A DNA stretch of 51,703 nt from JAEDES01 sp964616405 (GCA_964616405.1 CAZTRE010000005.1:1-51703), one strand, 5' to 3'; numbered from the stretch's first letter, positions 42,812 through 51,216 are shown. Made by a program: numbers and translations. The notes: generated by a model from the sequence alone, not told the origin.

Positions 42812-44043
42812 TGACAAATTGGGAAGAATTACAATGGAGAGGTTTAGTTAAGGACGTTGCGGGAGAAGGCATTGAAGATAAGATTAATAATGAGAGTGTG
42901 ACTTTTTATTGGGGAACTGATCCAACGGCGGATAGTCTACATTTAGGACATTATAGTTCATTGATTACAGCAAAAAGATTAATGCTTATGGGACATAAAC
43001 CAATTCTTTTATGTGGAGGAGCAACGGGTAGAATTGGTGATCCAAGACCTACTGCAGAAAGAGAAATTATGAGTTTAGATGAGCTTGATAAAAATATTAA
43101 ATGTATTAGAGCTCAAATTGATAAAATATTTGATGGTAAAGCTAAACTTGTTAATAACTATGATTGGTTTAAAGATTATAATTTCTTAGACTTCTTAAGA
43201 GATATTGGTAAGTATGTAAATGTTAATTACATGTTATCTAAGGATATTATTGATAGACGTTTAGAAACAGGAATTACTTATGCTGAATTTAGTTATATGT
43301 TGATTCAAGGATTTGATTTCTTACATATGTATGAAGAAATGGGTTGTACAATGCAAGTTGAAGGTTCTGATCAATGGGGGAATATCACAACAGGAGTGGA
43401 TTTAATCCGTAAGATTAAAGGAGAAGAAGCATATGCATTTACGATGCCACTTATATTAGATTCTACAGGTAAAAAGTTTGGTAAAAGTGAAGGAAATGCT
43501 TTATGGTTAGATGAAGCAAAGACATCTAGTTATGAGTTATATCAATATTTGCTTAATACTGATGATTCTAAAGTTTATGAATATTTAAAAGTATTTACTT
43601 TCTTAACTCCTGAAGAAATTGATAAGGTTATGGAAAAACATAATGAAGCACCACATTTAAGAGAGGCTCAAAAGAGCTTAGCTAAATGTATTATTACTGA
43701 TTTACATGGTGAAGAGTCTTATAACAATGCTGTTTTAATTAGTGAAAAGTTTTTTACTGGTGATATAAGTAAGTTTAGTGAAGAAGATATTAAAGTTGCT
43801 TTTAAAGGATTAGAACCATTTAAAATAAATACTGATACAAATATTGTGGATTTATTAGTTACTGGCGGTGTTTGTTCTAGTAAAAGAGAAGCTCGTGAGT
43901 TTATTAATAATGGTTCTATTACTCTTAATGGGGAAAAAGTAAATGATTTAGAACTTATGATTACTAGAGATAATTGTTTAGTAAATAAATATATGATTAT
44001 TAGACGTGGTAAGAAAAAATATTATGTTGGAATTTATGAATAG
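42811..44043 (+). CDS. tyrS: Tyrosyl-tRNA synthetase
   Basis: Charges tRNA-Tyr. It is 410 aa, the normal TyrRS length. HLGH (class I signature) is at residues 44-47, KFGKS (KMSKS equivalent) at 222-226, and the C-terminal S4 RNA-binding domain (about 345-405, VDLLVTGGVCSSKREAREFI) is complete. Its ATG overlaps the CYTH stop (TAATG), with AGAGGAGGA before it. Its only controlling leader is the tyrosine T-box upstream of the CYTH gene. A terminator follows. Confidence 0.98.
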   Translation: MTNWEELQWRGLVKDVAGEGIEDKINNESVTFYWGTDPTADSLHLGHYSSLITAKRLMLMGHKPILLCGGATGRIGDPRPTAEREIMSLDELDKNIKCIRAQIDKIFDGKAKLVNNYDWFKDYNFLDFLRDIGKYVNVNYMLSKDIIDRRLETGITYAEFSYMLIQGFDFLHMYEEMGCTMQVEGSDQWGNITTGVDLIRKIKGEEAYAFTMPLILDSTGKKFGKSEGNALWLDEAKTSSYELYQYLLNTDDSKVYEYLKVFTFLTPEEIDKVMEKHNEAPHLREAQKSLAKCIITDLHGEESYNNAVLISEKFFTGDISKFSEEDIKVAFKGLEPFKINTDTNIVDLLVTGGVCSSKREAREFINNGSITLNGEKVNDLELMITRDNCLVNKYMIIRRGKKKYYVGIYE

Positions 44044-44059
44044 TAAAATTGACATTTAA

Positions 44060-44091
44060 AGAAGATACTATATAAGGTATTTTCTTTTTTT
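44060..44091 (+). terminator. Terminator after tyrS
   Basis: AGAAGATAC (44060-44068) pairs with GTATTTTCT (44077-44085), then T. Confidence 0.8.
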
Positions 44092-44186
44092 TCTGTGGAA
44101 AAGAATTATATATTTTGTTAAAATGAGGATAGGAGTTATGCAAGTTTATTATTTATAGTGATGTATTAAAAATATTGGAGGATTAA

Positions 44187-44729
44187 ATGAAAATAACGTT
44201 AATAAGACATGGTCAAACAGAAAGTAATAATTTAGGTATATGTCAAGGAAGTACTAATTTGTTATTGAATAATGCAGGAAGAAGAGAATGTCAAAGATTA
44301 AGAGTAAAAATAAAAGATAAACATTATGATGTTTGTTATACATCACCTTTGGCAAGAGCAGTTGAGACAGCAATGATTTTAATTGGCGATAGAACTAGAA
44401 TGCTTCCTGATAAGAGGCTTGATGATCGCACTCTAGGTCAATTAGAGGGTCAACCACGCAGTAATTACAATGTAAAACTTTATTGGGATTATAAATTAAA
44501 TAGTAATGAACAAGGAGTTGAACCAGTTCAAGATATGTTTAAAAGATGTAGAGATTTTTTAGAATTTTTATATAAAGAACATTCTAAAGAAAGTGTTATG
44601 ATTGTATCACATACAGCTATTATTAGAACACTTAGACATATATTATTAAAGAGTGATTTAAATAAAGAATTAGAAATTGTTAAAATAGAAAATTGTTACT
44701 TTGAAGAGTTTGAAATAGATGATAAATAA
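44187..44729 (+). CDS. Histidine phosphatase family protein
   Basis: A 180-aa enzyme of the phosphoglycerate-mutase-like branch. The catalytic IRHGQTESN motif holds Arg7 and His8; YTSPLARAVETA supplies the acid Glu and another Arg; the second catalytic His is in IVSHTAIIR near residue 145. Targets in the family range from alpha-ribazole phosphate to small phosphoesters and proteins; nothing here shows which. It is transcribed alone, with TTGGAGGA as RBS. It has no close partner gene. Confidence 0.92.
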   Translation: MKITLIRHGQTESNNLGICQGSTNLLLNNAGRRECQRLRVKIKDKHYDVCYTSPLARAVETAMILIGDRTRMLPDKRLDDRTLGQLEGQPRSNYNVKLYWDYKLNSNEQGVEPVQDMFKRCRDFLEFLYKEHSKESVMIVSHTAIIRTLRHILLKSDLNKELEIVKIENCYFEEFEIDDK

Positions 44730-44820
44730 TATTGTCTGTTTATGAAGAAACTCTTCTTTTTTATACTTATTTAATTTTATATTTATGTATTATATAATAA
44801 TGCATAAGGAGGGATTAGGT

Positions 44821-45524
44821 ATGTCTGTAGAGTAAGAAGTTTAAAAAGAGAAATAGAAAGTAACCGTGTTATTACTTTTTGGGAAATAGAGTATAATAGT
44901 GTTTTTAAACATAAGGAATATGAAGTATCTGATATTGAAGAAATTGAGAAAAAAGATCAAACTGACGCTATATTACATTGGATAGAATATAAAACTAGGG
45001 ATGTTATATCAAAAATGAGTGAAGCTTGTATACCATATGATCAGATTTTATTTGATTGTAAAACGGGCCTTTACTTACCGTTTTCTTATGTAGCTATGTT
45101 AAATAAGTATAATTTGAAACGCAGGATGTATCCGGGTGATAGCTATGATGAGGAAAGAAAGAAATTAATGAGTAAAGTTGAAGAGTATGCTTTACCAATT
45201 GTACCAGTAAGTGTTTCGCTTTCTGCTGAAGGTACAGGAACTCAAACTGTAAATTTAGCAAATTTTTCTGACTTTGATGAAAGAATTTCTGCTTTGAGTA
45301 AAGAGTCTTTTGATGGAGCAGTTAACTTTAATAATTTTATAAATTCATTGAATCAAGAAGGTTATCATGTTAACACACTTAATGGTAATTCCTATGAAAC
45401 TTTAGTTGATCATATTTATTGGATGAATTATGCTTATCCTAATAATGTGATGAATATTAGAGCAGATTTAGGCAGGATAATAAAATTAGATGATAAGCCT
45501 AAACAAGCTGTTAAGAAGAAGTAA
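44821..45524 (+). pseudogene. Unknown gene, frameshifted just after its start
   Basis: An open frame of 169 codons begins with ATG at 45015, but its frame continues upstream without a stop for about 64 further codons of natural-looking sequence (SLKREIESNRVITFWEIEYN, then ILHWIEYKTRDVISK). No start codon occurs in that frame. AAGGAGGGATTAGGT and ATG at 44821 are a perfect start but read only MSVE and a stop. One missing base after the start codon would repair a protein of about 234 aa. I do not recognise the product; it is cytosolic and ends in a basic tail. A sequencing error is possible. Confidence 0.65.
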
Positions 45525-45544
45525 ATTATATTTTTTAGCAAAAG

Positions 45545-45581
45545 AAAAAGCTTAGATATCAATTGATGTCTAAGCTTTTTA
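45545..45581 (+). terminator. Near-perfect palindromic bidirectional terminator
   Basis: From AAAAAGCTTAGA (45545-45556) to TCTAAGCTTTTT (45569-45580) the two halves pair almost completely, about 16 bp around CAATTG. It serves rpsD on the reverse strand and the unknown gene on the plus strand. Confidence 0.9.
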
Positions 45582-45587
45582 CTTATA

Positions 45588-46190
45588 TTACTTGTTGTAG
45601 AATTCAACGATTAATGCTTCATTGATATCAGCATTAAGTTCATTTCTTTCAGGGAGTCTAACGAATGTTGCTTCTTTTTTATTTTCATCATAAGTAATGA
45701 ATTCAACTCTCTTAGTTGTTTTTTCTAATGATTCGTTAACAACTTTTAGGTTTTTATCATCTTCTTTTAATGAAATAACGTCTCCAACTTTAACTCTATA
45801 TGAAGGAATATCAACTTTTTTACCATTAACAGTAACGTGTCCGTGGTTAACAAGTTGTCTAGCTCCACGACGAGTAGTTGAGAAACCAATGCGGTATACT
45901 AAGTTATCTAAACGTGATTCTAATAATCTTAAGAAGTTAGTACCATGAATACCTTGCATTTTTCCAGCCTCTAAGAAAGTTTTGTGGAATTGTTTTTCAT
46001 TAACTCCATACATAAAACGAACTTTTTGTTTTTCTTTTAATTGATTACCATAGTCAGATGGTTTACCTTTACGAGCATTACCATGTTGACCTGGACCATA
46101 TGGACGTTTAGCTAATTCTTTACCTGTTTCACTAATTGAGAATCCAACACGACGAGCTTGTTTATAAGCTGGACCTGTATATCTTGCCAT
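45588..46190 (-). CDS. rpsD: 30S ribosomal protein S4
   Basis: Primary 16S rRNA-binding protein that starts assembly of the small subunit. It is 200 aa, as in Bacillus. ARYTGPAYKQARRVGFSI opens the N-terminal domain, RPYGPGQHG is conserved, and the S4 domain (about 90-155) includes RLDNLVYRIGFSTTRRGARQLVNHGHVTVNG. It lacks the zinc-binding cysteines of the C+ form. In Bacilli rpsD is a lone gene controlled by its own product through its leader, and the same arrangement is seen here: own promoter, long leader, RBS AAAGGAGAAATT, terminator. Confidence 0.98.
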   Translation of the reverse strand: MARYTGPAYKQARRVGFSISETGKELAKRPYGPGQHGNARKGKPSDYGNQLKEKQKVRFMYGVNEKQFHKTFLEAGKMQGIHGTNFLRLLESRLDNLVYRIGFSTTRRGARQLVNHGHVTVNGKKVDIPSYRVKVGDVISLKEDDKNLKVVNESLEKTTKRVEFITYDENKKEATFVRLPERNELNADINEALIVEFYNK

Positions 46191-46349
46191 AATTAATTTC
46201 TCCTTTCTCTGTATTACAAATCAATGAAATGAATTAGTCGTATCTTAGGGAGTTTTTCTTATCGTTTCGCATAAACAGCTACTGTTACTAAGCTAATATG
46301 TGAAAAACACTTTAAAATACTCTAATTCCGCTGTTTCAAGGAATTTGCA
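46191..46349 (-). promoter_or_regulatory. Candidate S4-binding leader of rpsD
   Basis: About 158 nt of untranslated leader precede rpsD. On the reverse strand AATTCC and GGAATT form a hairpin near its start, and AACAG/CTGTT complementary pieces occur in the middle. In other Bacilli S4 binds such a leader to repress itself. I infer this from position and length; I did not fold it. Confidence 0.5.
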
Positions 46350-46355
46350 TTTTTA

Positions 46356-46384
46356 ATTATATGTTAAAAGTGTTGATATGTCAA
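46356..46384 (-). promoter_or_regulatory. Consensus promoter of rpsD
   Basis: On the reverse strand TTGACA (46379-46384), 17 bases, TATAAT (46356-46361): a perfect sigma-A promoter, as expected for a ribosomal protein. Confidence 0.92.
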
Positions 46385-46431
46385 GGGTCTTGTGAATTTT
46401 ATTCGTAAACACTTGGTAATCAGTTACAATA

Positions 46432-46457
46432 TAAAAGAGAAACAAATCTGTTTCTCC
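46432..46457 (-). terminator. Terminator of the alpha-CTD-like operon
   Basis: On the reverse strand GAGAAACA (46449-46456), loop GATT, TGTTTCTC (46437-46444), then TTTT. Confidence 0.85.
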
Positions 46458-46460
46458 ATA

Positions 46461-46625
46461 TTAAATATTTGTTTGTTTTAATTCATCTTTTTGTAAAAGA
46501 AGCTCTTTCTTTTGAATGTTTAATTTTATAATTTCATTTTGATTTTTGATTTTTTTAATTTCTTCTTCTAGATCATTAATTTCAGCATCTAAATGTGTAA
46601 TTATTTTAATTTGATTTTCTACCAT
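46461..46625 (-). CDS. Small coiled-coil protein, 54 aa
   Basis: A short gene ending the reverse-strand operon. The product is one long charged helix, HLDAEINDLEEEIKKIKNQN followed by IIKLNIQKKELLLQKDEL, and is surely a coiled coil. It overlaps the preceding reading frame by 20 bases, and the terminator begins just after its stop. AAGAAGG lies at a suitable distance before the ATG. The preceding protein also ends in a coiled coil, so the two may pair. No homologue is recognised. Confidence 0.65.
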   Translation of the reverse strand: MVENQIKIITHLDAEINDLEEEIKKIKNQNEIIKLNIQKKELLLQKDELKQTNI

Positions 46626-47070
46626 GAGGAATACCTTCTTTCAAATTATTTACTGTAGAGACAATTTTTTTATCTAAGGCAGTTTCTTGCGCTAATAGGG
46701 CTTGTCTTTCAACCATTAATTGGTTGTATTTTTCTATCAATTGTTCTTTTCGTTGAATTCGGTTTTTAATAGCATCATTTTCTATTTGAGCTTGTAGAAC
46801 CATAGCCTCAGTTGGTCTAAAAGTAACGTCTGGTCGATTGGCTGTTTTTATCTGGGCTTCTGCAGGTTGTTTAAATTCTAATTCCATATTTTGCATTAGG
46901 GCAAGTATTTTTTGTTGTCTTAAGGGACCCATTCCATTTAGTTGTAGAACATCAGGGCCAAAGTTTACTAAATCTTCGATTGTGTATATGCCATTTTGAT
47001 ATAATAATTTAGATAATCTACTATTTTGCAAATATTCCTCTAATAAATCTACTCCATTAGCTTTTAGTTT
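46606..47070 (-). pseudogene. Third alpha-CTD-like repeat plus coiled coil, downstream of an in-frame stop
   Basis: This frame continues the gene at 47071-47574 without a shift; only the TAA at 47071-47073 separates them. From 47070 it reads KLKANGVDLLEEYLQNSRLSK and then GIYTIEDLVNFGPDVLQLNGMG, a helix-hairpin fold like the C-terminal domain of RNA polymerase alpha, then a coiled coil to the end. The first helix of that domain lies before the only possible restart codon (TTG at 47031, preceded by GAGGA), so a restart would give a truncated domain. I read this as one gene broken by a nonsense mutation, though a separately translated protein of 141 aa is possible. Confidence 0.65.
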
Positions 47071-47574
47071 TTATGTAACTTCGTCTATTGATGGTTCTTC
47101 ATTTTTTAGTGTATAACCCAAACTATGAACATAGTCTTTTAACAGTTGTATTCTTTCTGTGCCAAGATTTCGTGATATTGCGAGAGCTCTATAATCGTGA
47201 TCTACTAAATCACCAAAAGTGAAAACTCCACTGTGTTTTAGAACTGTTTTTATAGCCGTAGGAAGATCTAAGGCATCAATTTTAATTAAACCAATATCTT
47301 GGGGTATTCCCATATTTTCAAATTCATTTTTAAAAGTTACACCATAATCATAATGTAATAGTTTTTCAAGTTCTCTTAAAGCGAAAGGTTTTAGATAGTC
47401 TTCGTGAGTGCCAGATCTTTTTTTACTTGGTTCAAAAATATTGATTATTTTCTCTTTTTTTTCATTGATTAAGTCATTTAGTGTGATGTAGCCCATATCC
47501 TTTAGACTTTCTTTTGTATCATCACTTAAATCTAAGTATTTAATTAAAATTTCTGTTGGTTGTATATTACTCAT
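47071..47574 (-). CDS. Protein of RNA-polymerase-alpha-CTD-like repeats
   Basis: A 167-aa protein that probably represents the N-terminal part of a longer one (see the frame at 46606-47070). Two modules resemble the helix-hairpin-helix of the RNA polymerase alpha C-terminal domain: about residues 6-85 (YLDLSDDTKESLKDMGYITLNDLI) and 105-160 (LDLPTAIKTVLKHSGVFTFGDLVDH...ISRNLGTERIQLLKDYVHSLG). This module binds DNA or nucleic acid in known proteins. No membrane segment. The RBS is AGGAGG. Its length and the in-frame continuation after the stop suggest that it is truncated. It is divergent from ezrA. Confidence 0.75.
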   Translation of the reverse strand: MSNIQPTEILIKYLDLSDDTKESLKDMGYITLNDLINEKKEKIINIFEPSKKRSGTHEDYLKPFALRELEKLLHYDYGVTFKNEFENMGIPQDIGLIKIDALDLPTAIKTVLKHSGVFTFGDLVDHDYRALAISRNLGTERIQLLKDYVHSLGYTLKNEEPSIDEVT

Positions 47575-47838
47575 TTTTACCTCCTGATTATTTGTATAAT
47601 AAATTAGGTTCTGTTTATGTTCTTATACTATTTTAGTGTATCATGTGTGGTTGTTTTTTTCTATATTTATAAATATAAAAACAATAATTTGACATTTTAG
47701 ACAAATTTTAATTTATTTATTTGTTTTATAGCTTTTTTTAATTTCTTTATAGTAGGAAGGAAATATTTATAAAAAATGTAGAAATATGTTGTATAAATGT
47801 GATAGAATATGATTAGAATTGAGAATAGAGGTGAGAAT

Positions 47839-49551
47839 ATGGAAGGACAATATCTTATTATTGGATCAGTAGCTATTGTTGTGGTTATTGTTGTTTTAAT
47901 TATTCTTCACTTTATTAAGGATGCACGACTAAAGTATTATCGTGAAAAAATTAAAAATTTGGAAGTACAGAGAAATTTAGTTGCCTCTACTCCTGTTTTA
48001 TTAGAGTTATCAAAAGTAGAACCTATTATTAAAAATGATAAAATGGAAGAAAAGTACAATAAATGGCAAGATAGATTTTCATATATTAGAGAACGTCGTT
48101 TGGCTGTTATAGACGATATGTTAATTGATTTAGATGTTTTTATGGATAAACGTGATTATAAAACTTGTACTATTAACATTGCCAAAGTAGAAATTGAAAT
48201 ATATAAAGCTAGAGAGTCAGCAGAAAGATTGTTAGACGAAATTAAAGATATTACTCTTAGTGAAGAAAAGTATCGAGCTATTGTAATTAAGCTTAAAACT
48301 AAATATCGTAATTTAAATAAAGAGTTTTTAGATCATAAACAATTGTATGAGTCTATGCAAGAAGCTATTAGTTTACAACTTGATAATATTGAGAGTAAAT
48401 TCTTAGATTTTGAAAAAGTCATGGAAAAGAATGAATATAGTGAAGTTGTTCATATCGTTAAAGCGCTTGATGCAATGATTGAGCATATGGATATTATTAT
48501 TAAAGAAGTTCCTGATGTTTTATTAATGGCTAATCAAGTAATTCCTAATCGAATGAAGGAAGTAAATTTAACTTATAAAGATATGCTTAATCAGGGATTT
48601 CCATTGGATTATTTAAATATTGAATATAATTTGGAAGAAACTAGTAAAAATATTGAGGCTATTTTGGATAGGGTTAAAATACTTAACTTAGAAGGAGCAA
48701 TGTTTGATTTAAAAACGATGCTTGAATATTTTGATTCATTATTTATTGATTTTGAGAAGGAAAGACTATCAAGAAAAGTATTTGAAGAAGTTAATACTGA
48801 TTTTAAGAAGAAAATTGAAAAAACTAATAAACTAGTAAGTGATGTTTATGATCAACTTGATGATATTAAAAATATGTATGATTTGGAAGATCAAGATATT
48901 GAAATAATTCATGAAGTTAATAAAGTATTAATTGTGATAAATGATGATTATAAAAAATTATTATCTAAAGTTGAAGCTGGAGCTACACCTTATTCAATGT
49001 TAAATGAAGAGATTGAAAACTTAACATTGAGACTTGCTTCAATGGAAGAAGAATTTGATAAGGCTCTAAAGTCACTTGGTAATATGTATGAAGATGAAGT
49101 TCGGGCTAGGGAACAATTAGAAGAAATTCAAGAATTTTTAAAACAATGTAAGACAAAAATGCGGACTTATAAATTGCCAGTTATAACAGATAATTATTTT
49201 GTACAATTGTCTGAGGCAAATGAAGCAATAGTTGAAGTTATAAAAGAGCTAGAGAAAAAACCAATTGAAATTAAAGTGTTAAATACACGTGTTGATACAG
49301 CTAGAGATTTAGTTTTAAAACTTTATAATACAACTAATGAAATGATTAAGACAGCACAGCTTGCTGAAATGTCTATTGTATATGGTAATAGATATCGTAT
49401 GAGTTATCCGGAAGTTGATAAAGGTTTATTTGACGCAGAAATTCAATTTTTTAAGGGTAATTATAAAGCTGCTTTAGATATTTCAATAAAATCTACGGCG
49501 TTAGTAGATGAGGATATTTATAAAAAATTATTACGCGTATATGATAAGTAA
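47839..49551 (+). CDS. ezrA: Septation ring formation regulator EzrA
   Basis: Membrane-anchored regulator of FtsZ ring assembly, 570 aa, the normal size. Residues about 5-29 form the single N-terminal membrane helix with the outside end first; the rest is a cytosolic arc of spectrin-like coiled coils (SKVEPIIKNDKMEEKYNKWQ near the start is the most conserved part). The frame opens at 47809, but AGAGGTGAGAAT precedes the ATG at 47839. TGaTAGAAT just upstream may be an extended -10. In Bacillus, ezrA lies near nifZ, thiI and sspA; that order is kept here without nifZ. Confidence 0.93.
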   Translation: MEGQYLIIGSVAIVVVIVVLIILHFIKDARLKYYREKIKNLEVQRNLVASTPVLLELSKVEPIIKNDKMEEKYNKWQDRFSYIRERRLAVIDDMLIDLDVFMDKRDYKTCTINIAKVEIEIYKARESAERLLDEIKDITLSEEKYRAIVIKLKTKYRNLNKEFLDHKQLYESMQEAISLQLDNIESKFLDFEKVMEKNEYSEVVHIVKALDAMIEHMDIIIKEVPDVLLMANQVIPNRMKEVNLTYKDMLNQGFPLDYLNIEYNLEETSKNIEAILDRVKILNLEGAMFDLKTMLEYFDSLFIDFEKERLSRKVFEEVNTDFKKKIEKTNKLVSDVYDQLDDIKNMYDLEDQDIEIIHEVNKVLIVINDDYKKLLSKVEAGATPYSMLNEEIENLTLRLASMEEEFDKALKSLGNMYEDEVRAREQLEEIQEFLKQCKTKMRTYKLPVITDNYFVQLSEANEAIVEVIKELEKKPIEIKVLNTRVDTARDLVLKLYNTTNEMIKTAQLAEMSIVYGNRYRMSYPEVDKGLFDAEIQFFKGNYKAALDISIKSTALVDEDIYKKLLRVYDK

Positions 49552-49556
49552 AGAAG

Positions 49557-49581
49557 CACTGGCAAGTTTGTCAGTGTTTTT
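49557..49581 (+). terminator. Terminator after ezrA
   Basis: CACTGGCA (49557-49564), loop AGTT, TGTCAGTG (49569-49576), then T. Confidence 0.8.
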
Positions 49582-49634
49582 GTTGTTTATAGAGGTTGTT
49601 TTGTGGTAAAATATGCGTGATGGAGGAAAGGATT

Positions 49635-50822
49635 ATGAACAGAGTTATATTAATTAAATATGGGGAACTTAGTACTAAAAAAGGAAACAGGAATTTTTTT
49701 ATTAAGACTTTGTATGATAATGTAAAAAATAAATTAAAAAATTATGATGTGAAAATATCTAAAGATAGAGCTAGAATGTATATTGAGTTTTTAGATAGTG
49801 ATTTAGAAGATATTAAAAAAATAATTGATCGAGTATTTGGTATTCATATGTATCACATTGCATATATTGTTGATACTAATATTGAAACTATTAAGAGTAA
49901 TGTTTTAAATATTGTTTCGAAGGAGAAATTTAAGACTTTTAAAATTGAAGTTAAAAGAAGCAATAAAAATTTTCCTATTCATAGCCAAGAATTTAATCAT
50001 GTACTTGGTGGAGTAATCTTAAAAAATATTAATAATATTAAGGTTGATGTACATAATCCTGATATATTAGTTAAAGTTGAGATTAGAGAAAAGAATACAT
50101 ATATTTACTTAAATAGTTATAAAGGTAGTGGTGGATATCCTGTTGGGACACAACCAAAAGGTATGTTGATGTTATCAGGTGGAATTGATTCACCTGTTGC
50201 GGGATATTTAGCCATGAAACGTGGTGTAAAGATAGAAGCTGTATATTTCGAAGCTATTCCACATACTAGCTTGGAGGCTAGAAATAAAGTAATTAAATTA
50301 TGTAAAAAGTTAGCGGCTTATACTGATCATATTAATTTGCATATTGTTAATTTCACGCCTATTCAGGAACAAATTTATAAAAATTGTCGAGAAGACTACT
50401 GCATTACTATTATGCGTAGAATGATGTATCGAATTATGGAAAAGCTTGCTAATAAATATAAGGGCTTGGCAATTATTAATGGTGAATCAGTAGGACAAGT
50501 TGCTTCACAAACACTTGTTAGTATGAATGTAATTAATAATGTTACTAATATGCCAGTAATTAGACCAGTTGCCTGTTTAGATAAATTAGAAATTATGGAT
50601 ATCGCAAGACATATAGATACTTATGAAACAAGTATTTTACCATTTGAAGATTGTTGTACGGTTTTTGTACCTAAGCATCCGGTAATTAATCCAAGAATTG
50701 ATACAGCGATTTATGAAGAAGAAAAATTTAATTATCAAGAAATGATTGATAAAGCAGTTGAGGATATTAATACAATTAAAATTGTTGAAGATGAAGATGG
50801 CGAATTTAGCGATTTGTTATAA
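49635..50822 (+). CDS. thiI: tRNA 4-thiouridine synthetase ThiI
   Basis: Introduces 4-thiouridine at position 8 of tRNA and supplies sulfur for thiamine. The short form of 395 aa without the rhodanese domain. An N-terminal ferredoxin-like region and THUMP domain (about 1-165) lead to the PP-loop SGGIDSP at 181-187 (ATP pyrophosphatase). GESVGQVASQTL and FEDCCTVFVPKHP are conserved further on. AGGAAAGGATT fixes the ATG at 49635. Short ThiI needs a cysteine desulfurase such as NifZ; none is in the window. Confidence 0.96.
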   Translation: MNRVILIKYGELSTKKGNRNFFIKTLYDNVKNKLKNYDVKISKDRARMYIEFLDSDLEDIKKIIDRVFGIHMYHIAYIVDTNIETIKSNVLNIVSKEKFKTFKIEVKRSNKNFPIHSQEFNHVLGGVILKNINNIKVDVHNPDILVKVEIREKNTYIYLNSYKGSGGYPVGTQPKGMLMLSGGIDSPVAGYLAMKRGVKIEAVYFEAIPHTSLEARNKVIKLCKKLAAYTDHINLHIVNFTPIQEQIYKNCREDYCITIMRRMMYRIMEKLANKYKGLAIINGESVGQVASQTLVSMNVINNVTNMPVIRPVACLDKLEIMDIARHIDTYETSILPFEDCCTVFVPKHPVINPRIDTAIYEEEKFNYQEMIDKAVEDINTIKIVEDEDGEFSDLL

Positions 50823-50840
50823 ATTTCCAATAAAAAATGT

Positions 50841-50870
50841 GTATTAAAAAGCTCATTGTTTCGCATTCTA
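50841..50870 (+). promoter_or_regulatory. Sigma-G-like promoter before the SASP gene
   Basis: GTATT (50841-50845), exactly 18 bases, CATTCTA (50864-50870). The -10 fits the forespore sigma-G pattern CATNHTA; the -35 (GHATR) is off by one. No sigma-A promoter is seen in this 70-bp gap. Confidence 0.6.
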
Positions 50871-50893
50871 GTAATGTACAGGAGGTGAAACAA

Positions 50894-51100
50894 ATGAACA
50901 ACCAAAACTCAATGAAGATGAGAGTTCCAGGAGCTAAACAAGCTATTGAAAAAATGAAATACGAAATAGCTAACGAATTTGGTGTTAATTTAGGACCAGA
51001 TGCTTCTAGTAGAGCTAACGGATCAGTTGGTGGTGAAATTACTAGACGTTTAGTTCAAAATGGTATGAACCAAGTTAGTGGAAGCTACAACAATAAATAG
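50894..51100 (+). CDS. Alpha/beta-type small acid-soluble spore protein
   Basis: A 68-aa protein that coats and protects DNA in dormant spores. The family signature is present: VPGAKQAIEKMKYEIANEFGV, where the Glu-Phe/Ile-Gly site is cut by the Gpr protease during germination, and GGEITRRLV. The N-terminal NNQN is typical. ACAGGAGGTGAAACAA precedes the ATG at 50894; a longer frame from 50837 runs over the promoter. thiI followed by this gene is the same order as thiI-sspA in Bacillus. Confidence 0.95.
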   Translation: MNNQNSMKMRVPGAKQAIEKMKYEIANEFGVNLGPDASSRANGSVGGEITRRLVQNGMNQVSGSYNNK

Positions 51101-51108
51101 TGAAGCTT

Positions 51109-51137
51109 AAAAGATAGGCCTTAGGGTCTATCTTTTG
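51109..51137 (+). terminator. Terminator after the SASP gene
   Basis: AAAAGATAG (51109-51117) pairs with CTATCTTTT (51128-51136), with an inner CC/GG, then T. Confidence 0.8.
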
Positions 51138-51154
51138 TTTTTTGTACTTTTGGG

Positions 51155-51183
51155 TGGAAAAATAAATATAATTCGTGTATAAT
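51155..51183 (+). promoter_or_regulatory. Promoter of ackA
   Basis: TGGAAA (51155-51160), 17 bases, TATAAT (51178-51183). Confidence 0.6.
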
Positions 51184-51216
51184 ACTAATAGATTATTTGA
51201 AAGAGGTGTGTTAGTT

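Noticed and set aside
44821..44840. Programmed -1 frameshift at the start of the gene
   Set aside because: No slippery heptamer or strong downstream structure lies in the four codons available; a lost base is simpler.
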